This document shows, in pieces, positions 35,151-43,410 of a stretch of DNA of 64,000 nt. Below the pieces are notes generated by a model. That model saw only the letters and a program-made list of their open reading frames with translations, was not told where the DNA came from and ran no database searches. The DNA comes from Eubacterium sp. (GTDB taxonomy: Bacteria; Bacillota; Clostridia; Lachnospirales; Lachnospiraceae). How positions within the stretch are numbered: the stretch's first letter is position 1; the number at the start of each line of letters is the position of its first letter. The DNA lies in NCBI GenBank assembly GCA_017433825.1, contig JAFRGL010000006.1, forward strand, positions 62,001-126,000, written 5' to 3'. Both the position numbers and the translations under genes were made by a program.

Positions 35151-38100
35151 ATGAAACCGACCGGAAGAAAGATACTGACCTTCATCCTGGCGCTTGTCAT
35201 GACGGCATCGGTGTTTTCGGCAGCCGTGCATGCTGATCCGCCGGATGTCGGAGGAGACGGGCACATCCACAGATGGACCGTTGCGGAAAGGACAGAGGCA
35301 ACCTGTACCGAGGAAGGGTATATCCTTTACAAGTGCGGCGACCCGAGCTGTGAGGAGTCGCCTTACAAAGAGATTACGTCGCCGGCGCTGGGCCATGCCT
35401 GGAACAGCGGTGAGATTACCAGCCAGCCTTCCTGCACCGAAGAAGGCGTGCGGACCTACACCTGCACACGCTGCGGGGCCACAACGACGGAAAGTATTCC
35501 GCGGACAGACCATACACCGGAAACTATTCCCGGCAAAGGGGCAACCTGTGAGGAACCCGGGCTGACGGACGGGCAGAAATGCGCGGTGTGCGGCCAGATC
35601 CTTGTGCAACAGGAAGAAATGGAGCCCATCGGGCACCGCTGGGATGCCGGGAAGACGGTGAAGGAGGCCTCAAATCTGGGCGGGGATTCCGAGGTCCTTT
35701 ACACCTGCCTGAATGATCCCACTCATTCGAAAACGGAGACCGTTTCAGCAGCTTCTGCCATGTTCTCCAGACTGCGGCTGACACCCAGGAAGCCTGAGGA
35801 AAACCAGGGGAGCACGCTGGAAATTGTCACACAGCCTGTGGGGGGGCACATTGTCCGCTTCGGCCCGGGGAAGGGCCAGATTACCTTAACCGTGGAAGTG
35901 ACGGGCGGAACGCCGGAATACACCTACGAATGGCATTGCGTGGATGAGGAAAAGGCTTCTGTCGTGAATTCGCACGAAGTGACCGGTAATGCGACTGCCG
36001 CCAGCCTGATTGAGGCAATTATCGCCGGAAGCGCGCAGGACAAAGAAGGAATCCATAAGGGCAAAATCTCGGGCTGGAAGGACATTTTCCCTGCAATAGA
36101 GAATACGGAACTGCCGGAACTGTCGGAACTGCCGGAAGAAGCAACCGTACAGGCTTCCATCTTTAAGCCCGGTGACACAATCGTGGGCCACGGCCAGACC
36201 CATACCACTACCGGCGGCGGAAAAACATACTACTGTATCATCTGTGACGAGGCCGGCGACTGGGTGGAAAGCGACCATGTGGCGGTTACGTACGATCTGT
36301 GCATCGCAAAGCAGCCGGTAAACTGCAATGTGACTACGCATGACGATGCGCCGTATGTTGAAGCAGCAGACGGAACACCGCCCTACAGCTATGACTGGTA
36401 TTATATCCAGGACGGCCAGCCGGTACCAACGGATGATCATGACAGTAAACTGAATGCAATGCAGAACGGCGATTATTACTGCATTGTAAAGGATGATGCG
36501 GACGGGGAAGTGCAGACGGATACGGTTTCGGTTTATTTCGCGCCTGCACTTGAGATTAGTGCTACTGCACAGTCCAAGCATGACATTATTGAAGGAGAGG
36601 AAACCGTCGAGCTGGATGTTTACGTTATCGGCGGCGTGCCTCCTTATTCCGCCAAGTATTATGGCTGGTCCGGGAGTTATGATACAGAACCGGAAAAGAA
36701 ACCGGGGGAGGGTGATGATACGATATATCTTTTCCCCGTAAAAGTGGATAAGGCCGGCGATTATATTTTTGAGGTTGAGGACTCCAAAGGAAAGACTGCT
36801 TCGACAACACTGGAGCTTCCCTACAGACAGCTGAAGATAGCAAGGCAGCTCTGGTACCATGTCATTGAAGGCAGTGAAAACAGAATGCTGGATATGGAGC
36901 TGGAGGAAGGGGAATTCCCGATCACCTATGATTTGTACCGTATTGAGCCGGGCTGGGATGAAGACGGCTTTACGGACGGCCTGCTGACCGACAGCTGGAC
37001 GGATGACAGCCTGACCGTGCAGCATGAGGTTGAGGATTCCGGACTGTACTACATCATTGCCACCGACAGTTCCGGACGCTGGGCGCGTTCGGAAACGATA
37101 AGCGTTGAAGTGGCATATCTGCGCATGTATGCCTGTACCTCGTATGTGCAGGTGGAGGATGACAGCCGGGCTGCGGTTCTGCAGGCTAAGGTTACCGGCA
37201 AGAGTGTTACCGGCGTCGATGCCGTAACATTTGACTGGTACCGTTTAAACGAAAAAGAAGGTATGCAGCCCCTTGATCAGACGGATCCGTATGTTGCCGT
37301 GGTTCATAATGTGAATTATTTCACCGATGGAAATGTCAACGGGCTCGAGAACCGCATCGAGGTAACCATGCCCGGATATTACACCTGCATCGCCAGGGAC
37401 AGCGACGGCAATATGGCCGCTTCCGGCAATATGAGGGTGAATTATGTCGACAGCAAGCCGTATTTTGTCATCCAGCCGGAAAGCGTGAAGATACCAGGAA
37501 GCAGTACGAGCCAGCCGAGGGCCACCCTTACCTGTGAAGCGGTATCCGGGGATGAAAACCGCCGGGGTGACGAATACAAAGACGAAATTGTCTATGACTG
37601 GGGAAGGTATGACAAGGACAGCGGATACTGGAAGCCCATACCGGTGGATTCCGCTTTTACGAATACGCTGGAACTGATTCAGGAGTATGATTTTGCCGTC
37701 GATGAGGAAGAAACCATTCCGCTTATCAGCGGAAGGTACCGCTGTGAAGCCTTTGACCTGTCAACAGCAAAACACAGCTACTCCAATACGGCCCTGGTTG
37801 AACATACGCTGGAATTCGGGTATTACAGTGCGAAAATCAACCGGGACGGCACTGCAAACATCAACTGGGGCTTCTATGGCGGCTGCACACCATATACGGT
37901 TAGTGTTTCCGTCAGCAAATGGCATTGTATGAACAAGGAATACGATTACTGGGTGAAATGGCCGGAAGTCTATCCGATAAAAAGAGGCTGCTTCCGCCTG
38001 GAGGAGAAGGAAGGATCGTTTAACTTTACCATTTTCAATGTGCCGACATTAGACTGGTACGGCGGGAAAGACAATCCGCACTATGACGGGGTGGAAGTTA

Positions 38101-38189
38101 CCATACGGCTGGAATCAGCATCCGGTGAAGTAAAATCCCACCAGGTGCATTTTACCCCGGAGGGCAGAACAGAAGGAAAAGAATTGTAA
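35151..38189 (+). CDS. Giant secreted protein with Cys-rich modules and Ig-like repeats
   Basis: 1012 residues. A signal peptide (about 1-30, FSAAVHA) is followed by three Cys-bearing modules with His and CxxC pairs (about 35-180, such as YTCTRCGATTTES and KCAVCGQILV), the same kind found near the C-terminus of the previous protein. The rest (about 220-1000) looks like serial Ig-like or PKD-like domains with motifs such as EYTYEWHCVDE, PYSYDWYYIQDG and PYSAKYYGWSG. No sortase motif or TM tail is seen, so it should be released or held non-covalently. A 9-bp tandem triplet at 36108-36134 encodes ELPELSELP. RBS GAGGAG precedes 35151. Confidence 0.82.
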   Translation: MKPTGRKILTFILALVMTASVFSAAVHADPPDVGGDGHIHRWTVAERTEATCTEEGYILYKCGDPSCEESPYKEITSPALGHAWNSGEITSQPSCTEEGVRTYTCTRCGATTTESIPRTDHTPETIPGKGATCEEPGLTDGQKCAVCGQILVQQEEMEPIGHRWDAGKTVKEASNLGGDSEVLYTCLNDPTHSKTETVSAASAMFSRLRLTPRKPEENQGSTLEIVTQPVGGHIVRFGPGKGQITLTVEVTGGTPEYTYEWHCVDEEKASVVNSHEVTGNATAASLIEAIIAGSAQDKEGIHKGKISGWKDIFPAIENTELPELSELPEEATVQASIFKPGDTIVGHGQTHTTTGGGKTYYCIICDEAGDWVESDHVAVTYDLCIAKQPVNCNVTTHDDAPYVEAADGTPPYSYDWYYIQDGQPVPTDDHDSKLNAMQNGDYYCIVKDDADGEVQTDTVSVYFAPALEISATAQSKHDIIEGEETVELDVYVIGGVPPYSAKYYGWSGSYDTEPEKKPGEGDDTIYLFPVKVDKAGDYIFEVEDSKGKTASTTLELPYRQLKIARQLWYHVIEGSENRMLDMELEEGEFPITYDLYRIEPGWDEDGFTDGLLTDSWTDDSLTVQHEVEDSGLYYIIATDSSGRWARSETISVEVAYLRMYACTSYVQVEDDSRAAVLQAKVTGKSVTGVDAVTFDWYRLNEKEGMQPLDQTDPYVAVVHNVNYFTDGNVNGLENRIEVTMPGYYTCIARDSDGNMAASGNMRVNYVDSKPYFVIQPESVKIPGSSTSQPRATLTCEAVSGDENRRGDEYKDEIVYDWGRYDKDSGYWKPIPVDSAFTNTLELIQEYDFAVDEEETIPLISGRYRCEAFDLSTAKHSYSNTALVEHTLEFGYYSAKINRDGTANINWGFYGGCTPYTVSVSVSKWHCMNKEYDYWVKWPEVYPIKRGCFRLEEKEGSFNFTIFNVPTLDWYGGKDNPHYDGVEVTIRLESASGEVKSHQVHFTPEGRTEGKEL

Positions 38190-38205
38190 GGGAGGAATGA
38201 AGAAC

Positions 38206-39039
38206 ATGAAGAAAATCATCATATTTGTTTTAGCAGCGGCCATGGGACTTTCCTTTACTGCCTGCGGGGAAACCAATCAGAACACACAGGAGACCTCTTC
38301 AGCCTCTTCTGTGGTATCGGAGGTTTCCTACACGGAATTGCCGGATGACTGGCAGCCTGTCAGTCTGGAAGCGGAAACTGTTGAACTGGATCACAGCCCA
38401 TATATGGATTATCTTTCCGGGGACTGGTACGGAACCGTTCAGGATGTGGTCATCTGCTTTACCTTAAGTGCGGACGGTACTTTCGTACTTTCCGTTCCCG
38501 GCTTGGCGGAAGAGACCGTGGAAGGAAGCTGGAATTTCGAAAACGGACAGCTGCTGCTGAACGGGGACGTTAACCAGGAGGTCCTGGTGATGGAGGATTA
38601 CCTTTACTGGCCGGAACTGGACATTAATATGCTAAGGGAAAAGCCGGAAACCTACATTCCCGGGGAAGTACAGACCGATGTTTCAGAGGAGGATTTCACC
38701 GGGTACTGGGTAAGCCTGTATGCCGACCTGGAAGGCTATATCATTCCCGCGCATCTCATCGAGGATGATACGGATATTTACCTGGAAGGAAAGTGGGTGG
38801 CTTTAGGCGGTTCGCTTTTCGGCGATATCGCCAGGGAGTTTGAATGCAAAGACGGCGCCCTGGTTTATGAGAACGGGCAGGGTGAAGAAAGCGTAAAGAT
38901 TGTCCTGCAGTTTTTAAACGACGGAATGCTGAAGCTTAACGCTTCCATGGACGGCCGGGATATCATCCTCTACCTGACACCGCAGGTCAGCGCTTCCGAT
39001 ATGGAGGAAATGGCCGCAGGCTGGACAGAAGAGGACTGA
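38206..39039 (+). CDS. Predicted lipoprotein with lipocalin-like repeats
   Basis: 277 residues. Lipobox SFTAC (Cys19) after MKKIIIFVLAAAMGL. Two beta-rich segments (YLSGDWYGTVQDVVICFTLSADGTF and FTGYWVSLYADLEGYIIP) share a GxWxG-like opening and suggest two small lipocalin-like barrels; no catalytic motif is seen. ATG 38206 is preferred over 38197 because GGAGGA at 38191-38196 directly abuts the earlier ATG. It starts 16 bp after the secreted protein and is probably the last gene of the two-component surface cassette. Confidence 0.78.
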   Translation: MKKIIIFVLAAAMGLSFTACGETNQNTQETSSASSVVSEVSYTELPDDWQPVSLEAETVELDHSPYMDYLSGDWYGTVQDVVICFTLSADGTFVLSVPGLAEETVEGSWNFENGQLLLNGDVNQEVLVMEDYLYWPELDINMLREKPETYIPGEVQTDVSEEDFTGYWVSLYADLEGYIIPAHLIEDDTDIYLEGKWVALGGSLFGDIAREFECKDGALVYENGQGEESVKIVLQFLNDGMLKLNASMDGRDIILYLTPQVSASDMEEMAAGWTEED

Positions 39040-39099
39040 TACGGCAGAACTGATAATAATAATACTATAACTGAGACAAAACAGGCGGAGAGCACAGGA

Positions 39100-39128
39100 T
39101 TGTGTTTTTCCGCCTGTTCGGTTATAAT
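39100..39128 (+). promoter_or_regulatory. Promoter of the radical SAM gene
   Basis: TTGTGT (39100-39105), 17-bp spacer, TATAAT (39123-39128), 27 bp before the start codon. A 9-bp stem (39080-39088 with 39110-39118) lies across it and may terminate transcripts arriving from the minus strand. Confidence 0.5.
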
Positions 39129-39154
39129 GGCAGAAAAACGCAAGGCGAGTAATC

Positions 39155-40168
39155 ATGAAAGCAAGGCATATACCCCGGATTGATATTCATGACCGGATTG
39201 AACTGAAAAACGCCCTTCCCTTAAGGACACCGTATGTGATCTATATTGACCCCTGCGACACCTGCAATTTCCGCTGCAAGTTCTGCCCGTCGGGCAATGT
39301 GGAGCTGATGAAAAAGACCCGTGGACGGGGACACGGGCCGATGGATTTTGACGTATACAGGAGTATCATCGACAGCCTGAAGCAGTTCCCCGATCCCATC
39401 CGCGTCATCCGGCTTTACAAGGAAGGCGAACCGCTTTTAAACCCGCACTTTGCGGATATGGTCCGTTACGCGAAAAACTCGGACAGGGTGCTCAGGGTGG
39501 ATACCACCACCAACGCCTCCCTCCTGACAAATGAGCTGAGTCTGGATATCATTGATGCCGGGCTGGACAGGTTGAATATTTCCGTGGAAGGGATAAACGC
39601 ACGGCAGTATCTTGACTTTTCAGGGTATAAAGGAGATTATCAGCAGTTTGTGGACAACATTGCTTTCTTCTATGACCACAAAGGCAGCTGTGAAATGAAT
39701 ATCAAGATTAACGGGGATATTCTGACACCGGAGCAGGAAGAGGAGTTTTACCGCATTTTCGGCAATATCACAGACGGCATTTATGTGGAACGGACCATTG
39801 ACTACTGGCCTAAATTCAGGGAGATGCAGGTAGGTGTCGACGAAACGGTTACCCTGCTTGGCGGAGACAGCAGGGAAGTGATGGTATGCCCTTATGTTTT
39901 CTACGAAATGTGCGTTAATTCTGACGGTACGTATTCGCTGTGCCGTTTCGACTGGAATCATGCCATGGTGCTGGACGCGCATGTATCAGATCCCCCTACG
40001 CCGAAGAAAATCTGGGACAGCATAGTCCTGTGGAACTTGCAGCAGCAGTTTCTCAGAAAGGAAAGAAAACTGATGACCGTGCTTTCCTGCCCGGTCTGCG
40101 GCGTTCTGAAGCAGGGTGTGCCGGAAGACCTGGATGAATTCGCGGCAGAAATCCTGGATGAAATGTAG
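39155..40168 (+). CDS. Radical SAM protein with C-terminal Cys cluster
   Basis: 337 residues. The [4Fe-4S] cluster motif is CDTCNFRCKFC (CxxxxxxCxxC with an extended spacing; the three ligands are likely Cys in CNFRCKFC). GEPLLNP is the family GGEPL-like segment. The C-terminal part has further Cys (VCPYVFYEMCVNSDGTYSLCRFDW and LSCPVCGVL), as in SPASM/twitch domains holding an auxiliary cluster. It should cleave S-adenosylmethionine to form a radical; the substrate is unknown. No precursor-peptide gene is apparent next to it. It has its own promoter and a terminator-like leader follows. Confidence 0.87.
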   Translation: MKARHIPRIDIHDRIELKNALPLRTPYVIYIDPCDTCNFRCKFCPSGNVELMKKTRGRGHGPMDFDVYRSIIDSLKQFPDPIRVIRLYKEGEPLLNPHFADMVRYAKNSDRVLRVDTTTNASLLTNELSLDIIDAGLDRLNISVEGINARQYLDFSGYKGDYQQFVDNIAFFYDHKGSCEMNIKINGDILTPEQEEEFYRIFGNITDGIYVERTIDYWPKFREMQVGVDETVTLLGGDSREVMVCPYVFYEMCVNSDGTYSLCRFDWNHAMVLDAHVSDPPTPKKIWDSIVLWNLQQQFLRKERKLMTVLSCPVCGVLKQGVPEDLDEFAAEILDEM

Positions 40169-40228
40169 GAGGACGGCAACGGACAGAATAAGCAGGCAAA
40201 GCCGTATTGCATGCCGGAATCTCAGGCC

Positions 40229-40350
40229 TTGACAGTCTGAAAAGAATTGCTTATAATCACTATCGTCATCGGAGGCGGATTATTCAACGGAAATAACGAG
40301 CCGGACAAGATGGCAGGCTGAAATGCCTGCAGTCTTGTCCGGCTTTTTTG
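40229..40350 (+). ncRNA. Consensus promoter and short terminated leader (attenuator or small RNA)
   Basis: A perfect TTGACA (40229-40234), 17-bp spacer and TATAAT (40252-40257) predict transcription from about 40264. Only 80 nt later comes a strong terminator: a 12-bp stem (40299-40310 with 40333-40344), an inner stem (40313-40318 with 40325-40330) and TTTTTT (40344-40349). The MATE gene starts 40 bp after it. The transcript either ends there (a small RNA) or the terminator is read through under some condition (attenuation or a riboswitch). I recognise no known class. Confidence 0.6.
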
Positions 40351-40389
40351 ACAAAGGACGCCTGCTCAGGCTTAAGGAAGGAAATACGG

Positions 40390-41745
40390 ATGAAAAACGA
40401 TCTGACAGAAGGCAGCCTGCTTAAAAAAATGATTCTGTTTGCCCTGCCTGTACTGGGGGCGAACCTTCTGCAGGCTATGTACGGTACAGTTGATCTGATG
40501 ATAGTGGGCCTTTTCACCGAAGCGGCCGAGGTTTCGGCAGTTTCAACCGGCAGCATGAGCATGTACACCATTACCGGCATCGTTGCCGGCATTACCATGG
40601 GCTGTACCATCCTCATGGGCCATAATATAGGGAGGAAAGATTATCCTGCAGCGGCCAGGGCCATCAAATCAGGATTTTTCCTGTTTGTTATCGCCGGCAT
40701 TATCGCGTCCGTCATCATGATATTAAGCGCACCGTTTATCGCGGGTGTCATGAACGCGCCGCCTGAGGCCTTTGCTCAGACGACAGCTTACCTCAGGATT
40801 TGCGGCGGCGGCGTAATCCTTATTATCCTGTTCAATTCCCTTTCAGGTATTTTCAGGGGGCTTGGGGATTCCAGAACACCCCTGCTGCTGATGATTATCG
40901 CCTGTGTCTGCAACATTATCGGCGACCTCATTCTGGTGGGATATTTTAAACTGGGGGCGGCAGGCGCTGCCGCCGCAACGGTAGGCGCCCAGGGGATCAG
41001 CGTCCTGGCCGCGGCCATGATGATTCGGAAAAAAGGATATGGATTTCCGGCAAAAAAAAGTGATTTTAAGGTTTCCACCCCTGAAATGAAGCAGATTCTC
41101 CGCTATGGCCTGCCAATGGCTGTTCAGGAGGGACTGTCCGGCATATCTTTCATGGTTATCCTGGCAGTGCTGAACAACTTCGGCGTTATTGCCTCCGCAG
41201 GCGTGGGCGTGGGAGAGAAGATTTGCGGACTGATGTTCGTTTTCCACATGGCCTTCATGTCCGCGGTATCCGCCTTCTCTGCCCAGAATGTCGGGGCACG
41301 AAAGTATGACCGGGCGCGGAAATGTCTGTTAATCGGTTCGGCCATAACGGTAGGTATCGGTCTGGTAATGTTCGCGGTAACCTTTACGGGCGGCGCAACG
41401 CTGGCCAGGTTTTTCACAGCCGACCAGGAGGTATGCCTTGCGGCGGGAGATTACTTAAGAAGCTATGCCATTGACTGCATAATTGTGGGCGTGAACTTCA
41501 GCATGATGGGTTACCTGAACGGCCACGGCAAGACGCTGTTCGTTTCTATCCAGGGAATACTTGCCACGTTCCTGGTAAGGATTCCGTACTCCTTCCTTAT
41601 GAGCCGGGTGCCCGGGGTATCCCTGTTCCAGGTAGGCTTTGCCACGCCTCTGGCTACCGCTTTTGCCATTGTCGTTACGGTTATTTATCTGATTCCGTTC
41701 GAGAAAAAGCTTAAAAAAAGGGAAGCAGAGGAAAAAGCAGAATAA
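40390..41745 (+). CDS. MATE-family multidrug/cation exporter
   Basis: 451 residues, about twelve TM helices in two pseudo-symmetric halves. Opening LTEGSLLKKMILFALPVLGANLLQAMYGTVDLMIVG is typical of the DinF/NorM-like MATE group; FNSLSGIFRGLGDSRTPLL and YLNGHGKT mark the repeated segments. Drives efflux of cationic drugs or metabolites by Na+ or H+ exchange. RBS AAGGAAGG precedes ATG 40390. Expression probably depends on the terminated leader upstream (40264-40350). A terminator follows immediately. Confidence 0.93.
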   Translation: MKNDLTEGSLLKKMILFALPVLGANLLQAMYGTVDLMIVGLFTEAAEVSAVSTGSMSMYTITGIVAGITMGCTILMGHNIGRKDYPAAARAIKSGFFLFVIAGIIASVIMILSAPFIAGVMNAPPEAFAQTTAYLRICGGGVILIILFNSLSGIFRGLGDSRTPLLLMIIACVCNIIGDLILVGYFKLGAAGAAAATVGAQGISVLAAAMMIRKKGYGFPAKKSDFKVSTPEMKQILRYGLPMAVQEGLSGISFMVILAVLNNFGVIASAGVGVGEKICGLMFVFHMAFMSAVSAFSAQNVGARKYDRARKCLLIGSAITVGIGLVMFAVTFTGGATLARFFTADQEVCLAAGDYLRSYAIDCIIVGVNFSMMGYLNGHGKTLFVSIQGILATFLVRIPYSFLMSRVPGVSLFQVGFATPLATAFAIVVTVIYLIPFEKKLKKREAEEKAE

Positions 41746-41747
41746 TA

Positions 41748-41806
41748 AGCCGGTTAATCACCGGCTTCAGAGTATAAACAAAGCCGGCAAATCGCCGGCT
41801 TTGTTT
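41748..41806. terminator. Bidirectional terminator pair between MATE and MoaF-like genes
   Basis: A first small stem AGCCGG/CCGGCT (41748-41753 with 41761-41766) is followed by a 13-bp stem (41776-41788 with 41794-41806) whose arms end in A- and T-rich bases, serving both convergent genes. Confidence 0.8.
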
Positions 41807-41813
41807 GCATTAT

Positions 41814-42707
41814 TTATACGAGATAGGGGCAGGGATCATTAAAAAAATGATCGTCAACCTCCACAGGAGAGCCGTATTTTCCAATCATGACGAAGATTTC
41901 GCCGTCCTTGCCTTCCCTGGTCCAGGTGCCGTAGCCGCGGCCTACGCTGTACATACGGTTCCAGTTGTCCAGGAAGCAGAGCGTATCGCTGCGGAAGCCC
42001 AGTTTATCAGCCAGAATCTTTTCCATATTCTGTTCGGTAACGCTGACCAGGTACATGCCTTCCTTGATCTTCACATAGTAGGCCGGTTCGTCCGGACCCG
42101 GAAGTGCGGCCATCGCCTCGCGGAAAGCGCTGTTCTGGGCAGCCTGCTCTTCGGTCCTGATTTCGTCCTTGGGATAGCCGATTCGGTACCAGTTCGAGCT
42201 GTAGTAGCAGTGAACGGTGGAAAGTTCGTGGCCGTAGGTCCACTTGATACCGGTGCCGACAACGTCATCGGTGAAGCCGTGGCGGCGGTAGTCCTTGTGT
42301 TCTTTGCCCTCTTCAAAGATGTAGCCGAAGGTCCAGTGGCTGTCTATCAGGTAAGGATAATACGGATTTTCGCCCATCGGACAGCGAAGGAAGGTTACAA
42401 GGTTCTGTTCCCTGTCGATTACGAAGGTGTGGTTTTCCCGCGGATCATAGAGGCAGTAGGTTACAAGATAAGTCCAGTCGTCGCTCTTGCGGCATTCGTA
42501 TTTCGCTTCGCCGGCGCGTTTGCCGTTCTGCACGCTGAAGCTGACATTTGTCTCATCCGTAAAATCCAGGGTGATGTCTCCGGTCTCTTCCCCGGTGTCC
42601 ATGATGAAGCGGAACTGCTTTCCCGCAAGTTCAAAGCATTTGGGCGGGCAGTACTGGCCGATGGAAAGTTTCGTGGCAATCGGGGCGTATTTTTCGGTAA
42701 GGTTCAT
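41814..42707 (-). CDS. MoaF-like protein (calycin/lipocalin-type)
   Basis: 297 residues, no signal peptide. Two beta-barrel-like halves are visible: KCFELAGKQFRFIMDTGEETGDITLDFTD and VSVTEQNMEKILADKLGF with VGRGYGTWT, the latter like the C-terminal MoaF domain. MoaF proteins were named from molybdenum-cofactor clusters but are small-ligand or enzyme folds with no settled function; no molybdopterin genes lie nearby, so a cofactor role is not supported here. RBS AGGAGGAAT is in place, and the promoter at 42747-42775 carries an inverted repeat. Confidence 0.78.
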   Translation of the reverse strand: MNLTEKYAPIATKLSIGQYCPPKCFELAGKQFRFIMDTGEETGDITLDFTDETNVSFSVQNGKRAGEAKYECRKSDDWTYLVTYCLYDPRENHTFVIDREQNLVTFLRCPMGENPYYPYLIDSHWTFGYIFEEGKEHKDYRRHGFTDDVVGTGIKWTYGHELSTVHCYYSSNWYRIGYPKDEIRTEEQAAQNSAFREAMAALPGPDEPAYYVKIKEGMYLVSVTEQNMEKILADKLGFRSDTLCFLDNWNRMYSVGRGYGTWTREGKDGEIFVMIGKYGSPVEVDDHFFNDPCPYLV

Positions 42708-42740
42708 GATAATTCCTCCTTGTCAGAATGCGTTAATCGT

Positions 42741-42775
42741 ACTTTCAATGTACTCTCTCAGATACTGAAAGTCAA
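42741..42775 (-). promoter_or_regulatory. Promoter of the MoaF-like gene with dyad in the spacer
   Basis: On the minus strand TTGACT (42770-42775) and TACATT (42747-42752) are 17 bp apart. The inverted repeat ACTTTCA/TGAAAGT (42741-42747 and 42766-42772) spans the spacer, an arrangement typical of MerR-type activator sites. Confidence 0.5.
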
Positions 42776-42900
42776 TTGTGCATACCGTGCAGAAAACCAT
42801 TTACGCAGCATATATTGAATAACAGCGGATGAATGCTTATAATACTCACAGGCAGTGGTTGAACCTGACGGACTGAAAGAAAACGGAGGATGAAAAGATT

Positions 42901-43341
42901 ATGGCTGAATTCAGGGAAGAAATGATTGCCCCCTGCGGGCTGGACTGCAGTGTCTGTCTCCTGGCGCATTGGGGAGAGAATCCCTGCCGGGGATGCATGG
43001 GACCGGATGAATACAAGCCGGCTTACTGCGCTGAGGTCTGCGGCATTATCCGCTGTGAGAAACGGCTGGAGAACGGGTACAGATTCTGCTGTGCATGCCC
43101 GGATTATCCCTGCGACGCGTTTCCGGCGCTGGAGGAGCGGTATCTCACGCAGTATCCCTTAGTGGAATCCACGGCGGAGAACCTGAAGTGCATCAAGGAT
43201 GAAGGCATGGAGGCGTTTTTAAAGAAAGAAGAGGAAAAATGGACGTGTAAAGCCTGCGGCGGCATTATTTCCGTGCATACAGGCCAGTGCACCGCCTGTC
43301 ACGCCCAGTACGGCGTCGCGGAGAAAGCGGTGAAATTTTAG
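42901..43341 (+). CDS. Cys-rich DUF3795-type protein
   Basis: 146 residues with 18 Cys. The N-terminal pattern APCGLDCSVCLLAHWGENPCRGC and FCCACPDYPCD match the DUF3795 family; the C-terminal part adds a second zinc-ribbon-like set TCKACGG...CTACHAQYG. It is probably a metal-binding cytoplasmic protein; its function is unknown. RBS GGAGG precedes 42901. It stands alone before the M4 protease gene. Confidence 0.85.
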   Translation: MAEFREEMIAPCGLDCSVCLLAHWGENPCRGCMGPDEYKPAYCAEVCGIIRCEKRLENGYRFCCACPDYPCDAFPALEERYLTQYPLVESTAENLKCIKDEGMEAFLKKEEEKWTCKACGGIISVHTGQCTACHAQYGVAEKAVKF

Positions 43342-43410
43342 GTAACCGGAACTTTTACCCTGGGAGGGCCGGGATAATAATAGAATTCAGACGATATACG
43401 GAGGAATAGC

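Noticed and set aside
35886-37025. Minus-strand frame of 379 codons in the secreted-protein gene
   Set aside because: It is a shadow of repetitive, GC-rich coding sequence on the plus strand, with no RBS.
40264-40350. Match to a known riboswitch class
   Set aside because: I compared the leader in memory with guanidine, preQ1, fluoride and tetrahydrofolate types and saw no shared core; only a covariance search can decide.
41805-42818. Plus-strand frame of 337 codons opposite the MoaF-like gene
   Set aside because: The minus-strand gene has an RBS, promoter and family match; the plus-strand frame has none.
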